Shown in pieces: positions 1 to 8,854 of a stretch of 39,616 nucleotides of DNA. The notes under the pieces are model-generated. The model saw only the letters and a list, made by a program, of their open reading frames with translations, made no database searches and was not told the origin of the DNA. The position numbers and the translations under genes were made by a program. Positions within the stretch are counted from its first letter, which is position 1. Every line of letters begins with the position of its first letter. Source of the DNA: Hyphomicrobiales bacterium (GTDB lineage Bacteria; Pseudomonadota; Alphaproteobacteria; Rhizobiales; Xanthobacteraceae); the NCBI GenBank assembly GCA_021323775.1, contig JAJPKK010000001.1, forward strand, positions 1 through 39,616. Reading direction: 5' to 3'.

Positions 1-106
1 CCTCGGCTTCCAAGAATCATGGAAGCCGATGTTGCCCCTCTGTTCAGGGGTCCCGATTGGATGCCGATCACCCCCAAAGGGGGTCCTTTTTGCACGCCGA
101 TTCACA
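1..106. mobile_element. Terminal end of an IS21-family-like insertion sequence (partial)
   Basis: Two related 22-base subterminal repeats lie in the same orientation at 47-68 and 80-101. Both start GGGGTCC and end GCCGAT, and 17 of 22 bases agree. A third, weaker GCCGAT block is at 25-30. The segment ends at 101-106 in TTCACA, so read on the minus strand the element would begin TGTGAATCGGC. Multiple subterminal repeats and a TG...CA terminus are typical of IS21-family ends. The crcB reading frame becomes recognisable immediately after this point, which marks the insertion boundary. The transposase genes would lie outside the window. The family assignment is from memory of end sequences and is not a database match. 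Confidence 0.6.
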
Positions 107-257
107 CTCGTTCAGCCTGCAGACGCTCAACCTGATGAATGACGGGGAGTGGATTTACGCAGCCGGAAACGCTGGCCTTTCCTTTGTTCTGTGCCTGATT
201 GCCGTATGGGCGGGTCACGTGCTGGCGATCAATCTGAACGTGATGCGATGGGTGTAA
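107..257 (+). pseudogene. crcB: 3' remnant of crcB (fluoride channel), truncated by the IS end
   Basis: From about base 107 the frame encodes FSLQTLNLMNDGEW, then a hydrophobic helix containing GLSFVLCLIAVWAG. This matches the end of CrcB/Fluc proteins: the conserved TFSTFS-x-T stretch and the last transmembrane helix. Upstream the frame stays open but encodes sequence unlike CrcB, so only about the last 45 residues survive. CrcB normally has four helices and works as a dimeric fluoride channel, so this fragment cannot function. It stops at TAA 255-257, directly before a DUF190 gene, the usual crcB partner. An intact crcB is present at 23931-24305. Confidence 0.7.
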
Positions 258-259
258 AC

Positions 260-613
260 ATGCAGCTCCCACGAGATGCAGTCTTGCTCCGGGTCTTCTT
301 TGGCGAGGACGACAAGTTCGAGCGGTTACCCTTGTATGAAGCGATAGTCTTAAAAGCTCGCGAGATGCACCTAGCCGGCGCCACGGTTCTCAGAGGGCAT
401 CTGGGTTTCGGTCATTCGAGCCACATACACACAACAAAAATCTTGCGGCTGGCGCAGGACTTGCCGGTGATCGTCGAGATCGTGGACTCTCAAGAGAAAA
501 TCAATGCGTTTTTGCCAGTCCTCGATACCATGATGACGAGCGGCCTTGTCACGATCGAGAAAGTGCAAGTACTTCAATATGGCGCTGGCAGCATTTCTGG
601 TGGCGCTGGATGA
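260..613 (+). CDS. DUF190 family protein (crcB partner)
   Basis: A small soluble protein of about 117 residues beginning MQLPRDAVLLRVFFGEDD. Its centre contains GATVLRGHLGFGHSS followed by ILRLAQDLPVIVEIVDS, the PII-like ferredoxin-fold signature of DUF190. DUF190 proteins are commonly encoded next to crcB and are thought to act in fluoride export or its regulation; the biochemical role is not settled. An in-frame ATG at 248 overlaps the end of the crcB remnant, but the family usually starts at the second ATG (260). The original crcB-DUF190 operon has lost its first gene to the IS insertion, so expression of this copy now depends on whatever promoter the element provides. Confidence 0.8.
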   Translation: MQLPRDAVLLRVFFGEDDKFERLPLYEAIVLKAREMHLAGATVLRGHLGFGHSSHIHTTKILRLAQDLPVIVEIVDSQEKINAFLPVLDTMMTSGLVTIEKVQVLQYGAGSISGGAG

Positions 614-620
614 GTGGCAT

Positions 621-664
621 CATGTAGCAGCGCTGGAATACGCATGTAGCAGCGCTGGAATACG
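621..664. repeat. Perfect 22-bp tandem duplication
   Basis: The 22-base unit that begins CATGTAGCAGCG and ends GGAATACG occurs twice head to tail, at 621-642 and 643-664, without a mismatch. It lies just after the DUF190 stop codon in non-coding sequence. Exact identity suggests a recent slippage duplication. I see no further gene or regulatory element between 665 and 903. Confidence 0.9.
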
Positions 665-903
665 CGTTTTTAATTCATCACCGCGGGGAACCATCCGCCC
701 TCCAAACCCGCCCGATGTATACGCAGTGGAGTTCAACGAGGGCAACTGACGACCAATTCTCGGTGTAGGTGGCACGTTGAACGTCGATTCTACGGTAGCC
801 AACAGGCGGAGACTGCCGGCGCAATCTGCGACGCCTCTCACGAGGACGAATCTCGATCTCTGCGGTGTCGCGACAAAAACATGTCCGAAGCTATCGGCCC
901 TCG

Positions 904-2403
904 TTATCGACGCCTTAACGGTGACGGCGCGAAGATACGTTCGTATAGATCGGCACCGTAGCTCGTCGGCAACGGTTTCGCCTCGCGAAGGCGAAAGCTT
1001 CTCGTACCGCCCTCGCCGCGGTCAGCCCGAAGAAACGACACCCGATCGTCATTTAGGAACGCGCGGGCGAATTCGTACATGTGGGAGACGAAGAATACGG
1101 TGACATCGTTGTCCAGCAGGGCTGACACGACTTGTCGCGCGATCTCAGATCCCTCCTGTTCATGGGTGGCGGCAAACGACTCGTTGAACAGCATTAAGGC
1201 GCGGCGGCGGATATTGTCGGCGATCACGCTCATTCGCACCAGCTCTTCGTCGAACTTTCCGCTGCGCATGTTGCGGTCTTCTTCGCGCTTGTAGTGAGTG
1301 AAGAGGCCCGTACGAAGCGATGAAGTGAATGCGTCGGCGGTGACGAACAATCCAGACTGCATCATCAACTGAGCAAGACCGACACTGCGCAGAAAGGTGG
1401 ACTTTCCGCCCCGGTTGGCACCGGTAATGATGACCAGCGGTTTACTGTTCGCGTCGACATCGTTCCCGACAACGGCGCGGCCCATCGTCAGAGCGAGGCA
1501 AACGTCGCGAAGATTGCGGCAGGCAAAGCGCCGCTGGCCCACTTCGGCTTCCGGAAATGCGATCGACTCTCCGATCCGAGCGAGCTGCTCCTTGAGATTG
1601 AGGCAGCCGATGTAGAATGCGAGTTCCGCCCGCAATGCCTTCAAGAAGTTCAGGACGTGCTCTGCGGATTGATAAACGGCATCAGAGATCAGGCGCAGAC
1701 CTCTGTTCTGAAGCTCACCGAATGCTTGCGCGCCCGCCTCGTCGCGTGGCTGTAGAGTGAAGCTCTGAGGACCAGGGGTGAGAGCCCTGCGGACCCAACT
1801 TAAGTCGCGCGGCTGAGGCTTGCGAAGCATCGTTCCGACGCCCTTGCCGCCGTCGCCGATATGCGTGCTCATGAGGAGGCCGCTGCGGAAAGTCAGGTTG
1901 TTCAGATCCGTTTGGGCTGCTTTCAAATAGGCGTCGTCCAGATCCCGATCGAGTGTATTGAAGAACTGTTGAAAGCCTTGGGAGACGAAGCTATTTGCAT
2001 TTGCTGAGCAGACATTGCGGAGACGAGCAAGAACGTCGAGACAGCTTTGCAGTGTTCGTACCCCGCTTCCGACCATCGCGGACGCGTCACGCCCATAGAG
2101 GCTGAAACTCCAGCTGCGATCGCGGCCGAAGGGTTCGATGGCAATGGCGTAGAATTGTCTAACGATCGACGGGTTCGCGAGGCAATCCTTGAGGACGCCC
2201 TGCCGATAGCGAATAGTCGCGATATCGTTGGTCCACGCGTGGGCACAGGCGGCGGACATGATGTCGTAGAGATAACGGTCGCCTGCGGCTGCCGCGCTGA
2301 GGAGGACGTCAAGCTCGAGATCCTGCGCGAATTGAATCGGCTCTTTCGGCGCAGGCGGCTGCGCATCGAAATCCAGATTAGGATGCATCAGAAACGTCTT
2401 CAC
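904..2403 (-). CDS. MutS-like ATPase (first of a tandem pair)
   Basis: A protein of about 499 residues with a C-terminal ABC-type ATPase of the MutS class. The P-loop TGANRGGKST is near residue 332, and the Walker B region LMLFNESF near residue 406 has Asn-Glu in place of the usual Asp-Glu. The preceding 300 residues are mostly helical, like MutS lever and clamp regions, but the DNA-binding mismatch domain is not evident, so it is shorter than MutS (about 850). The start is GTG 2403, overlapping the TGA of the upstream gene as GTGA, which implies translational coupling. Non-canonical MutS-like genes were listed among fluoride-riboswitch-associated genes when the crcB motif was first described. 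Its role here, DNA or nucleotide-linked repair, is inferred. Confidence 0.85.
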   Translation of the reverse strand: MKTFLMHPNLDFDAQPPAPKEPIQFAQDLELDVLLSAAAAGDRYLYDIMSAACAHAWTNDIATIRYRQGVLKDCLANPSIVRQFYAIAIEPFGRDRSWSFSLYGRDASAMVGSGVRTLQSCLDVLARLRNVCSANANSFVSQGFQQFFNTLDRDLDDAYLKAAQTDLNNLTFRSGLLMSTHIGDGGKGVGTMLRKPQPRDLSWVRRALTPGPQSFTLQPRDEAGAQAFGELQNRGLRLISDAVYQSAEHVLNFLKALRAELAFYIGCLNLKEQLARIGESIAFPEAEVGQRRFACRNLRDVCLALTMGRAVVGNDVDANSKPLVIITGANRGGKSTFLRSVGLAQLMMQSGLFVTADAFTSSLRTGLFTHYKREEDRNMRSGKFDEELVRMSVIADNIRRRALMLFNESFAATHEQEGSEIARQVVSALLDNDVTVFFVSHMYEFARAFLNDDRVSFLRADRGEGGTRSFRLREAKPLPTSYGADLYERIFAPSPLRRR

Positions 2404-3992
2404 GGGCGCACCCTTGCGCGAAGCCGCTGGTAGGTGACGCCGTGTTTCTCGGCGAGCGAAAGCGCATAGGCGAGGCCATCGGCCGGCTTGCGCATGATCT
2501 CGAAGGTTCGGCGAGCCAGATCGTCTGGGTCGACGGTGCTCACCATGCTCACCGTCTTTTCGCCGAGCCTCGACAGCGCATCGATGAACGTCACGCACAC
2601 GCCGATTGCGTCGATTGCCAGGACCTGGTCGAGTATTTTCGTGCTGAGAAAGATCTGGTCTTCCAGGCTCGTGGAATTGAAGATCTCGTTGAGGACTACG
2701 ACGCTGTTGGACGTCATAGCCTGACAGGTTTGGTGTAGCCGAACGAGGTCATCCTCGAGCTTGCCACGGAGATTTGTGATGTCTTCCTCTCGCTCGAAGT
2801 GCGTGAACACGTGATCGGGGAGGAATAGACGTGCGTGCCGCCCGGGGACAGGACAACCCAGACCGGCCAGAAAGTGCAATTGGCCGAACATTCGGGCGAA
2901 GGTGGTCTTGCCACCCTGGTTCGGTCCTGACACCACGATCAGGCGCTCGACACCGGTGAGATAAAAATCGTTGCAGACGACAGTACCCTTCTCCTGGACC
3001 AACTTCGCAGCCAGCGCCAGATCAAAGCTTGCAATAACATTCGTGTCTTTGGAAGATGTGGATACTTCAGGATGACAGAACGGCAAGCTGGCTCGCTTAA
3101 GCGGCTCGATGAATTCGAGATAAGCCACGAAGAACCCGATCTCACGATCGAAGGTGGTCACCACATCATCGATGAAGATGGAGTGTCGCGCGACGTAATC
3201 TTTCAACTGCCGGAACTGTTCGGGGAACAGGCGGCCCACGAACTCGAGAATGCCCTCTTCGATATGATTAAGCGAGAAGTCGTCCTTCGGTCTGGGCGGA
3301 ATGGGAGGCTCGATATCCGTCTCCCTGAACTTCGCGAACCGATCGAGGATCGTCACCGTGTAGTCGGGTTCGGAAGCGTACTTGCGCACCGTCACCTTGT
3401 CTCCGCGAAACAGCATGCCGTAACTGATCTTCGACAAAGCGTCGCGGAGGTCTCGCGTTTCCATTGCAAGGCGCGTGAAGGACTGCGAGCTGGTGTAGCC
3501 GGCGAGGTAAGCCTGAAGGCTCTTCAACCCCGTAGATCGAAGAGTGATCGATTGAAGGCTGCGGAGAAGCGACGCGACCGCGTCACAATAAAGGCCGATG
3601 GCCCGCAGGATCACGGTATGCCGATGGCACTTGTAGGAAATCTTCTCCGCATAAGCGAGGTTCGCTCGGACCATCCGCATAGCATCGCAAAACGGGGGAA
3701 AAATCTGGAACACCTCGGGCCGCTCAAGATCGGCGAAGACCGCTTGCCGATATTGGACGACCTCTTCATTTCTGTAGGTCGAGTAAAAGATCGGCCGCAA
3801 AGCCTCCTCATTACGCTTCGCCACGGCCGCAGCTATTACCTGATCCAAGTTCAAATCAACGAAGCAGCCTGGCTGGTCGGTGCGCTCTGCACGCGCCTTT
3901 TCCAATCCCGGGGGAAAAAGAATGGTGCGAAAGACGGCGGACTCGACGGCCTCGCGGTCTTCGCGGAAATTCGCTTTGTCCGGGCTTGGCAT
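2400..3992 (-). CDS. MutS-like ATPase (second of a tandem pair)
   Basis: A protein of about 530 residues with the same architecture as its neighbour: a helical N-terminal two-thirds, then the P-loop SGPNQGGKTT near residue 360 and the Walker B-like strand VVVLNEIF near residue 434, again Asn-Glu. The following EREEDITNLRGKLEDDL matches a KREEDRN...GKFDEEL block in the other protein, so the two are paralogues and may form a heterodimer. ATG 3992 (MPSPDKANF) is chosen because the preceding residues look non-conserved. However, ATG 4142 has a good GGAG site 7 nt upstream and an open frame, so a 50-residue longer form is possible. I found no aptamer directly upstream. Confidence 0.8.
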   Translation of the reverse strand: MPSPDKANFREDREAVESAVFRTILFPPGLEKARAERTDQPGCFVDLNLDQVIAAAVAKRNEEALRPIFYSTYRNEEVVQYRQAVFADLERPEVFQIFPPFCDAMRMVRANLAYAEKISYKCHRHTVILRAIGLYCDAVASLLRSLQSITLRSTGLKSLQAYLAGYTSSQSFTRLAMETRDLRDALSKISYGMLFRGDKVTVRKYASEPDYTVTILDRFAKFRETDIEPPIPPRPKDDFSLNHIEEGILEFVGRLFPEQFRQLKDYVARHSIFIDDVVTTFDREIGFFVAYLEFIEPLKRASLPFCHPEVSTSSKDTNVIASFDLALAAKLVQEKGTVVCNDFYLTGVERLIVVSGPNQGGKTTFARMFGQLHFLAGLGCPVPGRHARLFLPDHVFTHFEREEDITNLRGKLEDDLVRLHQTCQAMTSNSVVVLNEIFNSTSLEDQIFLSTKILDQVLAIDAIGVCVTFIDALSRLGEKTVSMVSTVDPDDLARRTFEIMRKPADGLAYALSLAEKHGVTYQRLRARVRP

Positions 3993-4347
3993 CTTACCGG
4001 CGATGTCCTGACATTGATTCATCATGTTCACAGCTATTGGCTTTGACGATCGAGACAGCATGGCGGTCCTGGCCGTGTGCGCGTTCCCCATTGCGCAAAG
4101 AGTGCAGTTGTAATTCCTGCCGCGTTGACGTACTTGCATCATCTGTCACTCCGATCCTGGAAGCGTTCACGCGTATCGCGCGCACACGAGGCGCGCCGTG
4201 ATGGTTAAACGATTCCCTTCCTCCCCACGGCTTCCACAAGGTTTCGATCGGCGGCGCTCATTCGGTCGGACCGTCGTTCGATAATCTTGAAGGCAGTCGA
4301 ACTCGCGGCCGCCAAAAATCAAAAATACTGAATATGAATGTTGGCGA
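3993..4347. other. 355-bp spacer between ilvD and the mutS-like pair
   Basis: No convincing separate gene is visible. Bases 3993-4142 could belong to an N-terminally extended form of the second MutS-like protein, and a Shine-Dalgarno-like GGAG precedes ATG 4142 on the minus strand. The AT-richer patch at about 4310-4340 may hold a promoter for the mutS pair, but I cannot define boxes with confidence. I looked for a fluoride aptamer on both strands and did not find one. Confidence 0.5.
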
Positions 4348-6030
4348 TTACGGTAAGTCGGTAATTGCCCCTCGGCTGGCGGTTGACACGAGTTTGATAT
4401 ATTTGGCCAGCACGCCGGTGGTGTAGCGAGGCTTGGGCACCTTCCAGAGCCTCTTCCGTCGGGCCAGTTCCTTCGCCGAGACGTTGAGCTGGATGAGATG
4501 CTTTTTGGCATCGATTGTGATCGAATCGCCTTCCTTCACCAGCGCAATCACGCCGCCCTCGTAAGCTTCCGGCGCGACGTGGCCGACGACCATGCCCCAG
4601 GTCCCACCGGAAAAGCGCCCATCGGTGAGAAGGCCAACGGAGGCGCCGAGCCCCTGTCCAATGAGCGCGGAAGTCGGCGCCAGCATTTCCTGCATGCCCG
4701 GACCGCCCTTCGGACCCTCGTAGCGGATCACGATAACGTCGCCTGGCTTGATCTTCTTGGCCAGGATTGCCTTTGAGCATTCCGGTTCGGAGTCAAAGAC
4801 CCGGGCCGGGCCGGTGATTGAGGTTTGTTTCAGTCCGGTGATTTTGGCGACACAGCCTTCGGGCGAAAGGTTGCCCTTGAGGATTGCGAGATGTCCTTGC
4901 TTGTACAGCGGATTTGACCAGGGGCGGATCACGTCCTGGTCCTTGTGAGGCTCGTCGGGAACATCTTCGAGCATCTCGGCGATGGTCTTGCCGTGGATGG
5001 TTATGCAATCGCCGTGCAGAGCACCGTTGACGAGCAGCATTTTTAGCACCTGCGGTACACCGCCCGCGGCATGGAAGTCCGTCGCCACATAGGGGCCTGA
5101 AGGTTTCAGATTGCAGAGTACAGGCACCTTGCGCCGCACGCGCTCGAAATCATCAATCGTCCACTTCACGCCCGCGGCGCTGGCAATGGCGAGATAATGG
5201 AGCACCGCATTGGTCGAACCGCCGGTCGCCATGACAAGCGCGACCGCGTTCTCGATCGACTTTCTGGTGATGATGTCGCGCGGCTTTAGATCGTTGCGGA
5301 CCGCGTCGACCAGTACCCGCGCGGATTCGGCGGCAGAGTCTGCTTTTTCTCCGTCAGGCGATGCCATCTGCGACGAGCCGAGCAGGCTTATACCGAGCGC
5401 TTCGAATGACGAAGACATCGTGTTGGCAGTGTACTGGCCGCCGCAAGCGCCCACCGAGGGGCAGGCGTTCTTCTCGATCCCCTCGAAGTCCTCCTTCGAC
5501 ATCGTGCCGGCGGTGAAGGCGCCCACCGCTTCGAACGGGCTGACGATCGTGAGCTTCTGTCCCTTCCAGAAGCCCGGTTTGATGGTGCCGGCATAGACGA
5601 AGATTCCGGGTACGTTCATGCGCGCCATCGCCATGACGCTGCCCGGCATGTTCTTGTCGCAGCCGCCGACGGCGACGACGCCGTCCATGCGCTGGCCGTT
5701 GACGGCGACTTCGATTGCGTCGGCAATGACCTCGCGCGACACCAGCGAGTACTTCATGCCTTCGGTGCCCATGCCGATGCCGTCTGTCACGGTCGGGAAA
5801 CCGAAGACCTGCGGCATGGCGCCGGCTCCCTTGAGGGAGATCATGACGCGATCGACCAGAGGCTGGATGCCGGCGTTGCAGGGATTCATCGTGGAGTGGC
5901 CATTCGCCACGCCGATGATCGGCTTCTCGAAATCACCGTCTTTGAAGCCGACGGCGCGCAGCATTGCACGGTTCGGAGACCGCGCGAGACCCGCGGTTAT
6001 AAGCTGGGAGCGCCGGTTAAGCTTCGCCAC
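4348..6030 (-). CDS. ilvD: Dihydroxy-acid dehydratase IlvD
   Basis: A 560-residue protein of normal family length. IlvD dehydrates 2,3-dihydroxy-isovalerate and -methylvalerate in branched-chain amino-acid synthesis, using an Fe-S cluster and Mg2+. The cluster cysteines are in [19 protein letters not shown] and [16 protein letters not shown]. The C-terminal [11 protein letters not shown] block is also present. The start is GTG 6030, preceded by GGGGAGG with suitable spacing, which puts it 14 bases inside the 3' end of the PAP2 gene and implies coupling. As a core metabolic enzyme in an accessory cluster it is probably a second copy. Fluoride inhibits several Mg-dependent dehydratase-type enzymes, so a fluoride-tolerant isozyme is a reasonable guess, not shown by the sequence. 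Confidence 0.93.
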   Translation of the reverse strand: MAKLNRRSQLITAGLARSPNRAMLRAVGFKDGDFEKPIIGVANGHSTMNPCNAGIQPLVDRVMISLKGAGAMPQVFGFPTVTDGIGMGTEGMKYSLVSREVIADAIEVAVNGQRMDGVVAVGGCDKNMPGSVMAMARMNVPGIFVYAGTIKPGFWKGQKLTIVSPFEAVGAFTAGTMSKEDFEGIEKNACPSVGACGGQYTANTMSSSFEALGISLLGSSQMASPDGEKADSAAESARVLVDAVRNDLKPRDIITRKSIENAVALVMATGGSTNAVLHYLAIASAAGVKWTIDDFERVRRKVPVLCNLKPSGPYVATDFHAAGGVPQVLKMLLVNGALHGDCITIHGKTIAEMLEDVPDEPHKDQDVIRPWSNPLYKQGHLAILKGNLSPEGCVAKITGLKQTSITGPARVFDSEPECSKAILAKKIKPGDVIVIRYEGPKGGPGMQEMLAPTSALIGQGLGASVGLLTDGRFSGGTWGMVVGHVAPEAYEGGVIALVKEGDSITIDAKKHLIQLNVSAKELARRKRLWKVPKPRYTTGVLAKYIKLVSTASRGAITDLP

Positions 6031-6793
6031 CCTCAGCCTCCCCTCCCGGAATGCCAATCTGGCGGTTCGCGCCAGTCCGCCTTCCAAGCGTTCGCGCGAT
6101 CCCCTCAAAGGCGATCGTGCTTGCCGACCAACGGAATATTAATGCGTGTAGGAACCACACAATAAAGAACACGAATATACCAGCAAAGATCACGTCAGAC
6201 ATAAAGTGACCTCCGAACGCCATTCGCAAGGCGCCAACGGTCACCGCGAAAGTGAGTGCGGCACCTACGGCAACCGGCCGCCACGGTAGAGGCACGAGTG
6301 CAGCAGGCGCAAGCGTCCAAAACGCTGCTGAGCCCTCACCCGCTACGAACGAGCAATTGTGGGTGCATGTGCCCCGCGGATCCCACCACGGGACGAAAGT
6401 CTCGTCACCACCAAATTGGACGACCTCAATCGGCCGAGGACGCGACCAATATTCCTTCAGCACGCCATTAACGAACAAGCCTGGACCGAGTGCAAAACTC
6501 GCGAGCAGAAATATCGCGGCTCGACCCGAGGGTAATAACCGCGTCCGCGGCAGCAATGGTTTGACGACGAGGGCGACTGCCGCTGCTACGACGAGCGCAG
6601 CCACAAGCCGCATGCTGTCGTCGCGCAATTGGACAAGCCACGGATTGAACCCCAGCGTGAAGCTGTGCTTCCCGTGATCGAAGAACAAATCAGCCAACTT
6701 GAGGTCGAGCTCGGGCATCATGGCGAACACGAAACCGGCGCTAATAGCCAGGACAAGCGCAATGAAAAGACCGGTACGGGACATCGGAGGCAT
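6017..6793 (-). CDS. PAP2-family membrane phosphatase
   Basis: A polytopic membrane protein of about 258 residues with the three PAP2 motifs: KEYWSRPRP (motif 1), CSFVAGEGS (motif 2, in the variant with Glu where classical members have His), and [11 protein letters not shown] (motif 3, Arg-x5-His-x3-Asp). Such proteins remove phosphate from lipid or isoprenoid phosphates on the outer face of the inner membrane; the motif-2 variant resembles LpxE-like enzymes. The ATG at 6793 overlaps the stop of the upstream phosphatase gene (TGATG), and its 3' end overlaps ilvD. All three genes are therefore probably translated as a coupled set. The substrate cannot be told from the sequence. Confidence 0.88.
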   Translation of the reverse strand: MPPMSRTGLFIALVLAISAGFVFAMMPELDLKLADLFFDHGKHSFTLGFNPWLVQLRDDSMRLVAALVVAAAVALVVKPLLPRTRLLPSGRAAIFLLASFALGPGLFVNGVLKEYWSRPRPIEVVQFGGDETFVPWWDPRGTCTHNCSFVAGEGSAAFWTLAPAALVPLPWRPVAVGAALTFAVTVGALRMAFGGHFMSDVIFAGIFVFFIVWFLHALIFRWSASTIAFEGIARTLGRRTGANRQIGIPGGEAEGGEA

Positions 6794-7521
6794 CACCGAA
6801 GCGCTACGGGATTGGACAGGTGGTCGATAGTATTGGTCGAGCTCCGAGGATGTTCAGCGATAAATCGCCTCAAGCTGACGTCCATCGCTCCCGTCTCGCT
6901 CCAGAGGTAGGGAAAGTGTCCATAGCGGAGCGAAAGTTGGCCTTCTGCTTCCTCGATCGGACGCTCGGCGACGGCGTATTTATAGATCGCGGCGGCGAGC
7001 CCGCTGCGGTCTGCTCCGTTCTTGCAATGGATCAACACAGGTTTGGGAGCATTTTGGAGGAATGTGAGAAGTTGCTGTAACTGGCTCTCGGTGAGCTCTT
7101 CATTCGCGGAAAGCGCCAACTCGTAACGAGCAAGGTTTCGATTCGCGGTGATCGCGAGTTCGTCGCGATACCACGGCCGATCCGGCGCGGGCCCGACAAG
7201 GCTGATGATGCTTCGGATGTTGTGCTCGTCGATGACTGCTTGCAACTGCGTCCGCGAAAGCTGTGCTGATCGATATGCCGATCCAGGTTCAATGGCATGA
7301 ACATTGCCGGTCAGCTGCAGGCCGCCGAGATAGATGCCGAGCCCAGCCGCAGGCAGGATAAACAGCGCTGTTATTGGGGCGATGACGAGACGTCGTAAAG
7401 AAGCGGAGCATCTGCTCAAGAGTGCGGCGTAAGATCGATCGGCGCCGGAAAAGTCGCTAGCATTTTCTCCGGCACAATACAGTTCTTCTCGAACGGTCTC
7501 CGTCCGGGTTCGTGATTCCAT
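6793..7521 (-). CDS. Membrane-anchored dual-specificity/tyrosine-type phosphatase
   Basis: A 242-residue protein with one N-terminal transmembrane segment (about residues 45-70) and a cysteine phosphatase domain. The catalytic loop HCKNGADRSG (Cys-x5-Arg) and the earlier YRSAQLS and IRSIISLVG strands match the DSP/PTP-like family found in bacteria beside PAP2 genes. The catalytic domain is probably periplasmic, given the single anchor. It overlaps the PAP2 start by one base. The pair resembles known gene pairs in which two phosphatases act on lipid or inositol phosphates, but the substrate is unknown. Phosphate-mimicking fluoro-metal complexes could target such enzymes, which may explain its presence here. 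Confidence 0.85.
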   Translation of the reverse strand: MESRTRTETVREELYCAGENASDFSGADRSYAALLSRCSASLRRLVIAPITALFILPAAGLGIYLGGLQLTGNVHAIEPGSAYRSAQLSRTQLQAVIDEHNIRSIISLVGPAPDRPWYRDELAITANRNLARYELALSANEELTESQLQQLLTFLQNAPKPVLIHCKNGADRSGLAAAIYKYAVAERPIEEAEGQLSLRYGHFPYLWSETGAMDVSLRRFIAEHPRSSTNTIDHLSNPVALR

Positions 7522-7578
7522 GTCGGTCGCCTTTTCCGGTTGTTCTCGTCATGTGGCTGGTTGCGGTAAGAACTCTAC

Positions 7579-8766
7579 TCAAGCCGTCCGTGTATGACGG
7601 CCGACCCAGACGAAGATCGGGACGGCCACGAGTTGGGTGATGACGCAAAAAGCAATTACGGCCGTGAGCGAAAGGTCGTAGAGAATCCCAATCGCGGCAC
7701 TTCCGATAAACCAAAAGATGCCATATACGGCGGTGAATGTTCCGAACGCGGAGGCGCGTCGATGGGCTGACACCATTGGTGCAACGGCAGCCGGGATGAT
7801 CGACTCGTGAACGCCCATCCCCAGTCCCCAAATCGCAGCTCCGAGCAGCGCTGCCCAAAAGTCGCCAAGGAAGACCAGGGGTGCGAACAGGGCTGACACC
7901 AGAGTCAGCACGACCAAGACGACGAACCCGAAGCGGTCGAATAGCCTCCCCAAGACGAGAGACCCGGTGCCGCTGACGGCCATAGCAACTGCGTAAAAAA
8001 CGGCGATCCAGTTGCCCGAGACCGCCTCCGTGCGGGAGAAGTGGAAAGCGATCAACGGGTAATCAGCAAATCCCGCTGCAACGAGCGTGGCACCAAGCAG
8101 ATAAACCCAGAACGTGCGAGTCAGCTGCGCGCCGCCAACGACTGGCGGAGCGGCCTCCATATCCTGCGGCTTTGGATATAACCAGCGAGCGAGAAGGACG
8201 AGACTCAAGTTGACAAGTGCGGGCGCGAGCAGAACGGCGAAGGCCTCCCGGTAACTGCCGCCATGCGCAAGAATCGCAGCCACGGCGAGCGGACCGAACA
8301 TAGCCCCGAACTGGTCGAGCGCCTCGTGCAGGCCGAATGCCCAGCCATAGCCACCGGCCTGCTTCCCCGCATGCGAAAGCATGACATCGCGCGGCGGATT
8401 GCGGATCGCTTTGCCGACGCGTTCAAGAATGATGAGCGCCGCGGCCGCCGGCCAACTGCCTGTGAGGGCGAGCGCAGGCACCGAAGCCATCTGAACGACA
8501 TAGCCGAATATGGTGATCGGCCAATAGCGACCTGTCGCGTCCGCCCAGCGCCCGGAGAAGAGGCGAAGCCCGTAGCCCAGTAATTCACCGAAGCCGGTGA
8601 CGATGCCGACGATCGTGCCAGTCGCATGCAGCGTGGCCACATAAGGACCGATGATGCTGCGCGAGCCCTCGTAGGTAAAGTCCGCAAAGTAGCTCAGGAT
8701 GCCGATCAGAACGATGAATCGGAGGGCCATACGGCGGGCACGGGGGTCGCTACTCGTGACAGCCAT
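7579..8766 (-). CDS. MFS transporter
   Basis: About 395 residues with 12 predicted membrane helices. The cytoplasmic loop between helices 2 and 3 (SGRWADATGRYWP) fits the MFS signature. The first helix region contains SYFADFTYEGSRSIIGPYV, and the last third contains GLGMGVHESIIPA. I recognise the superfamily but not the substrate. ATG 8766 (MAVTSS) has a plausible AGGTGA site upstream; an in-frame ORF extends further but without a better start. It lies 57 bases before the phosphatase gene in the same direction. A decayed fragment of a near relative is at 39062-39199 on the other strand. Confidence 0.88.
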   Translation of the reverse strand: MAVTSSDPRARRMALRFIVLIGILSYFADFTYEGSRSIIGPYVATLHATGTIVGIVTGFGELLGYGLRLFSGRWADATGRYWPITIFGYVVQMASVPALALTGSWPAAAALIILERVGKAIRNPPRDVMLSHAGKQAGGYGWAFGLHEALDQFGAMFGPLAVAAILAHGGSYREAFAVLLAPALVNLSLVLLARWLYPKPQDMEAAPPVVGGAQLTRTFWVYLLGATLVAAGFADYPLIAFHFSRTEAVSGNWIAVFYAVAMAVSGTGSLVLGRLFDRFGFVVLVVLTLVSALFAPLVFLGDFWAALLGAAIWGLGMGVHESIIPAAVAPMVSAHRRASAFGTFTAVYGIFWFIGSAAIGILYDLSLTAVIAFCVITQLVAVPIFVWVGRHTRTA

Positions 8767-8854
8767 CACGTCACCTGATGCAATGCCACTTGCGGCGCGA
8801 GAGAACACGATGCAGCGTCAATGCAACGCCCCATCCATGGTCCGGCTTGAATGA

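Noticed and set aside
68-92. CCCCC-AAA-GGGGG followed by TCCTTTTT looks like an intrinsic terminator or a riboswitch platform
   Set aside because: It lies within the repeated subterminal motif of the IS end, which explains both arms better.
3072-4046. Long plus-strand open frame opposite the MutS-like gene
   Set aside because: It is the antisense shadow of a clear ATPase gene and has no domain or ribosome site.
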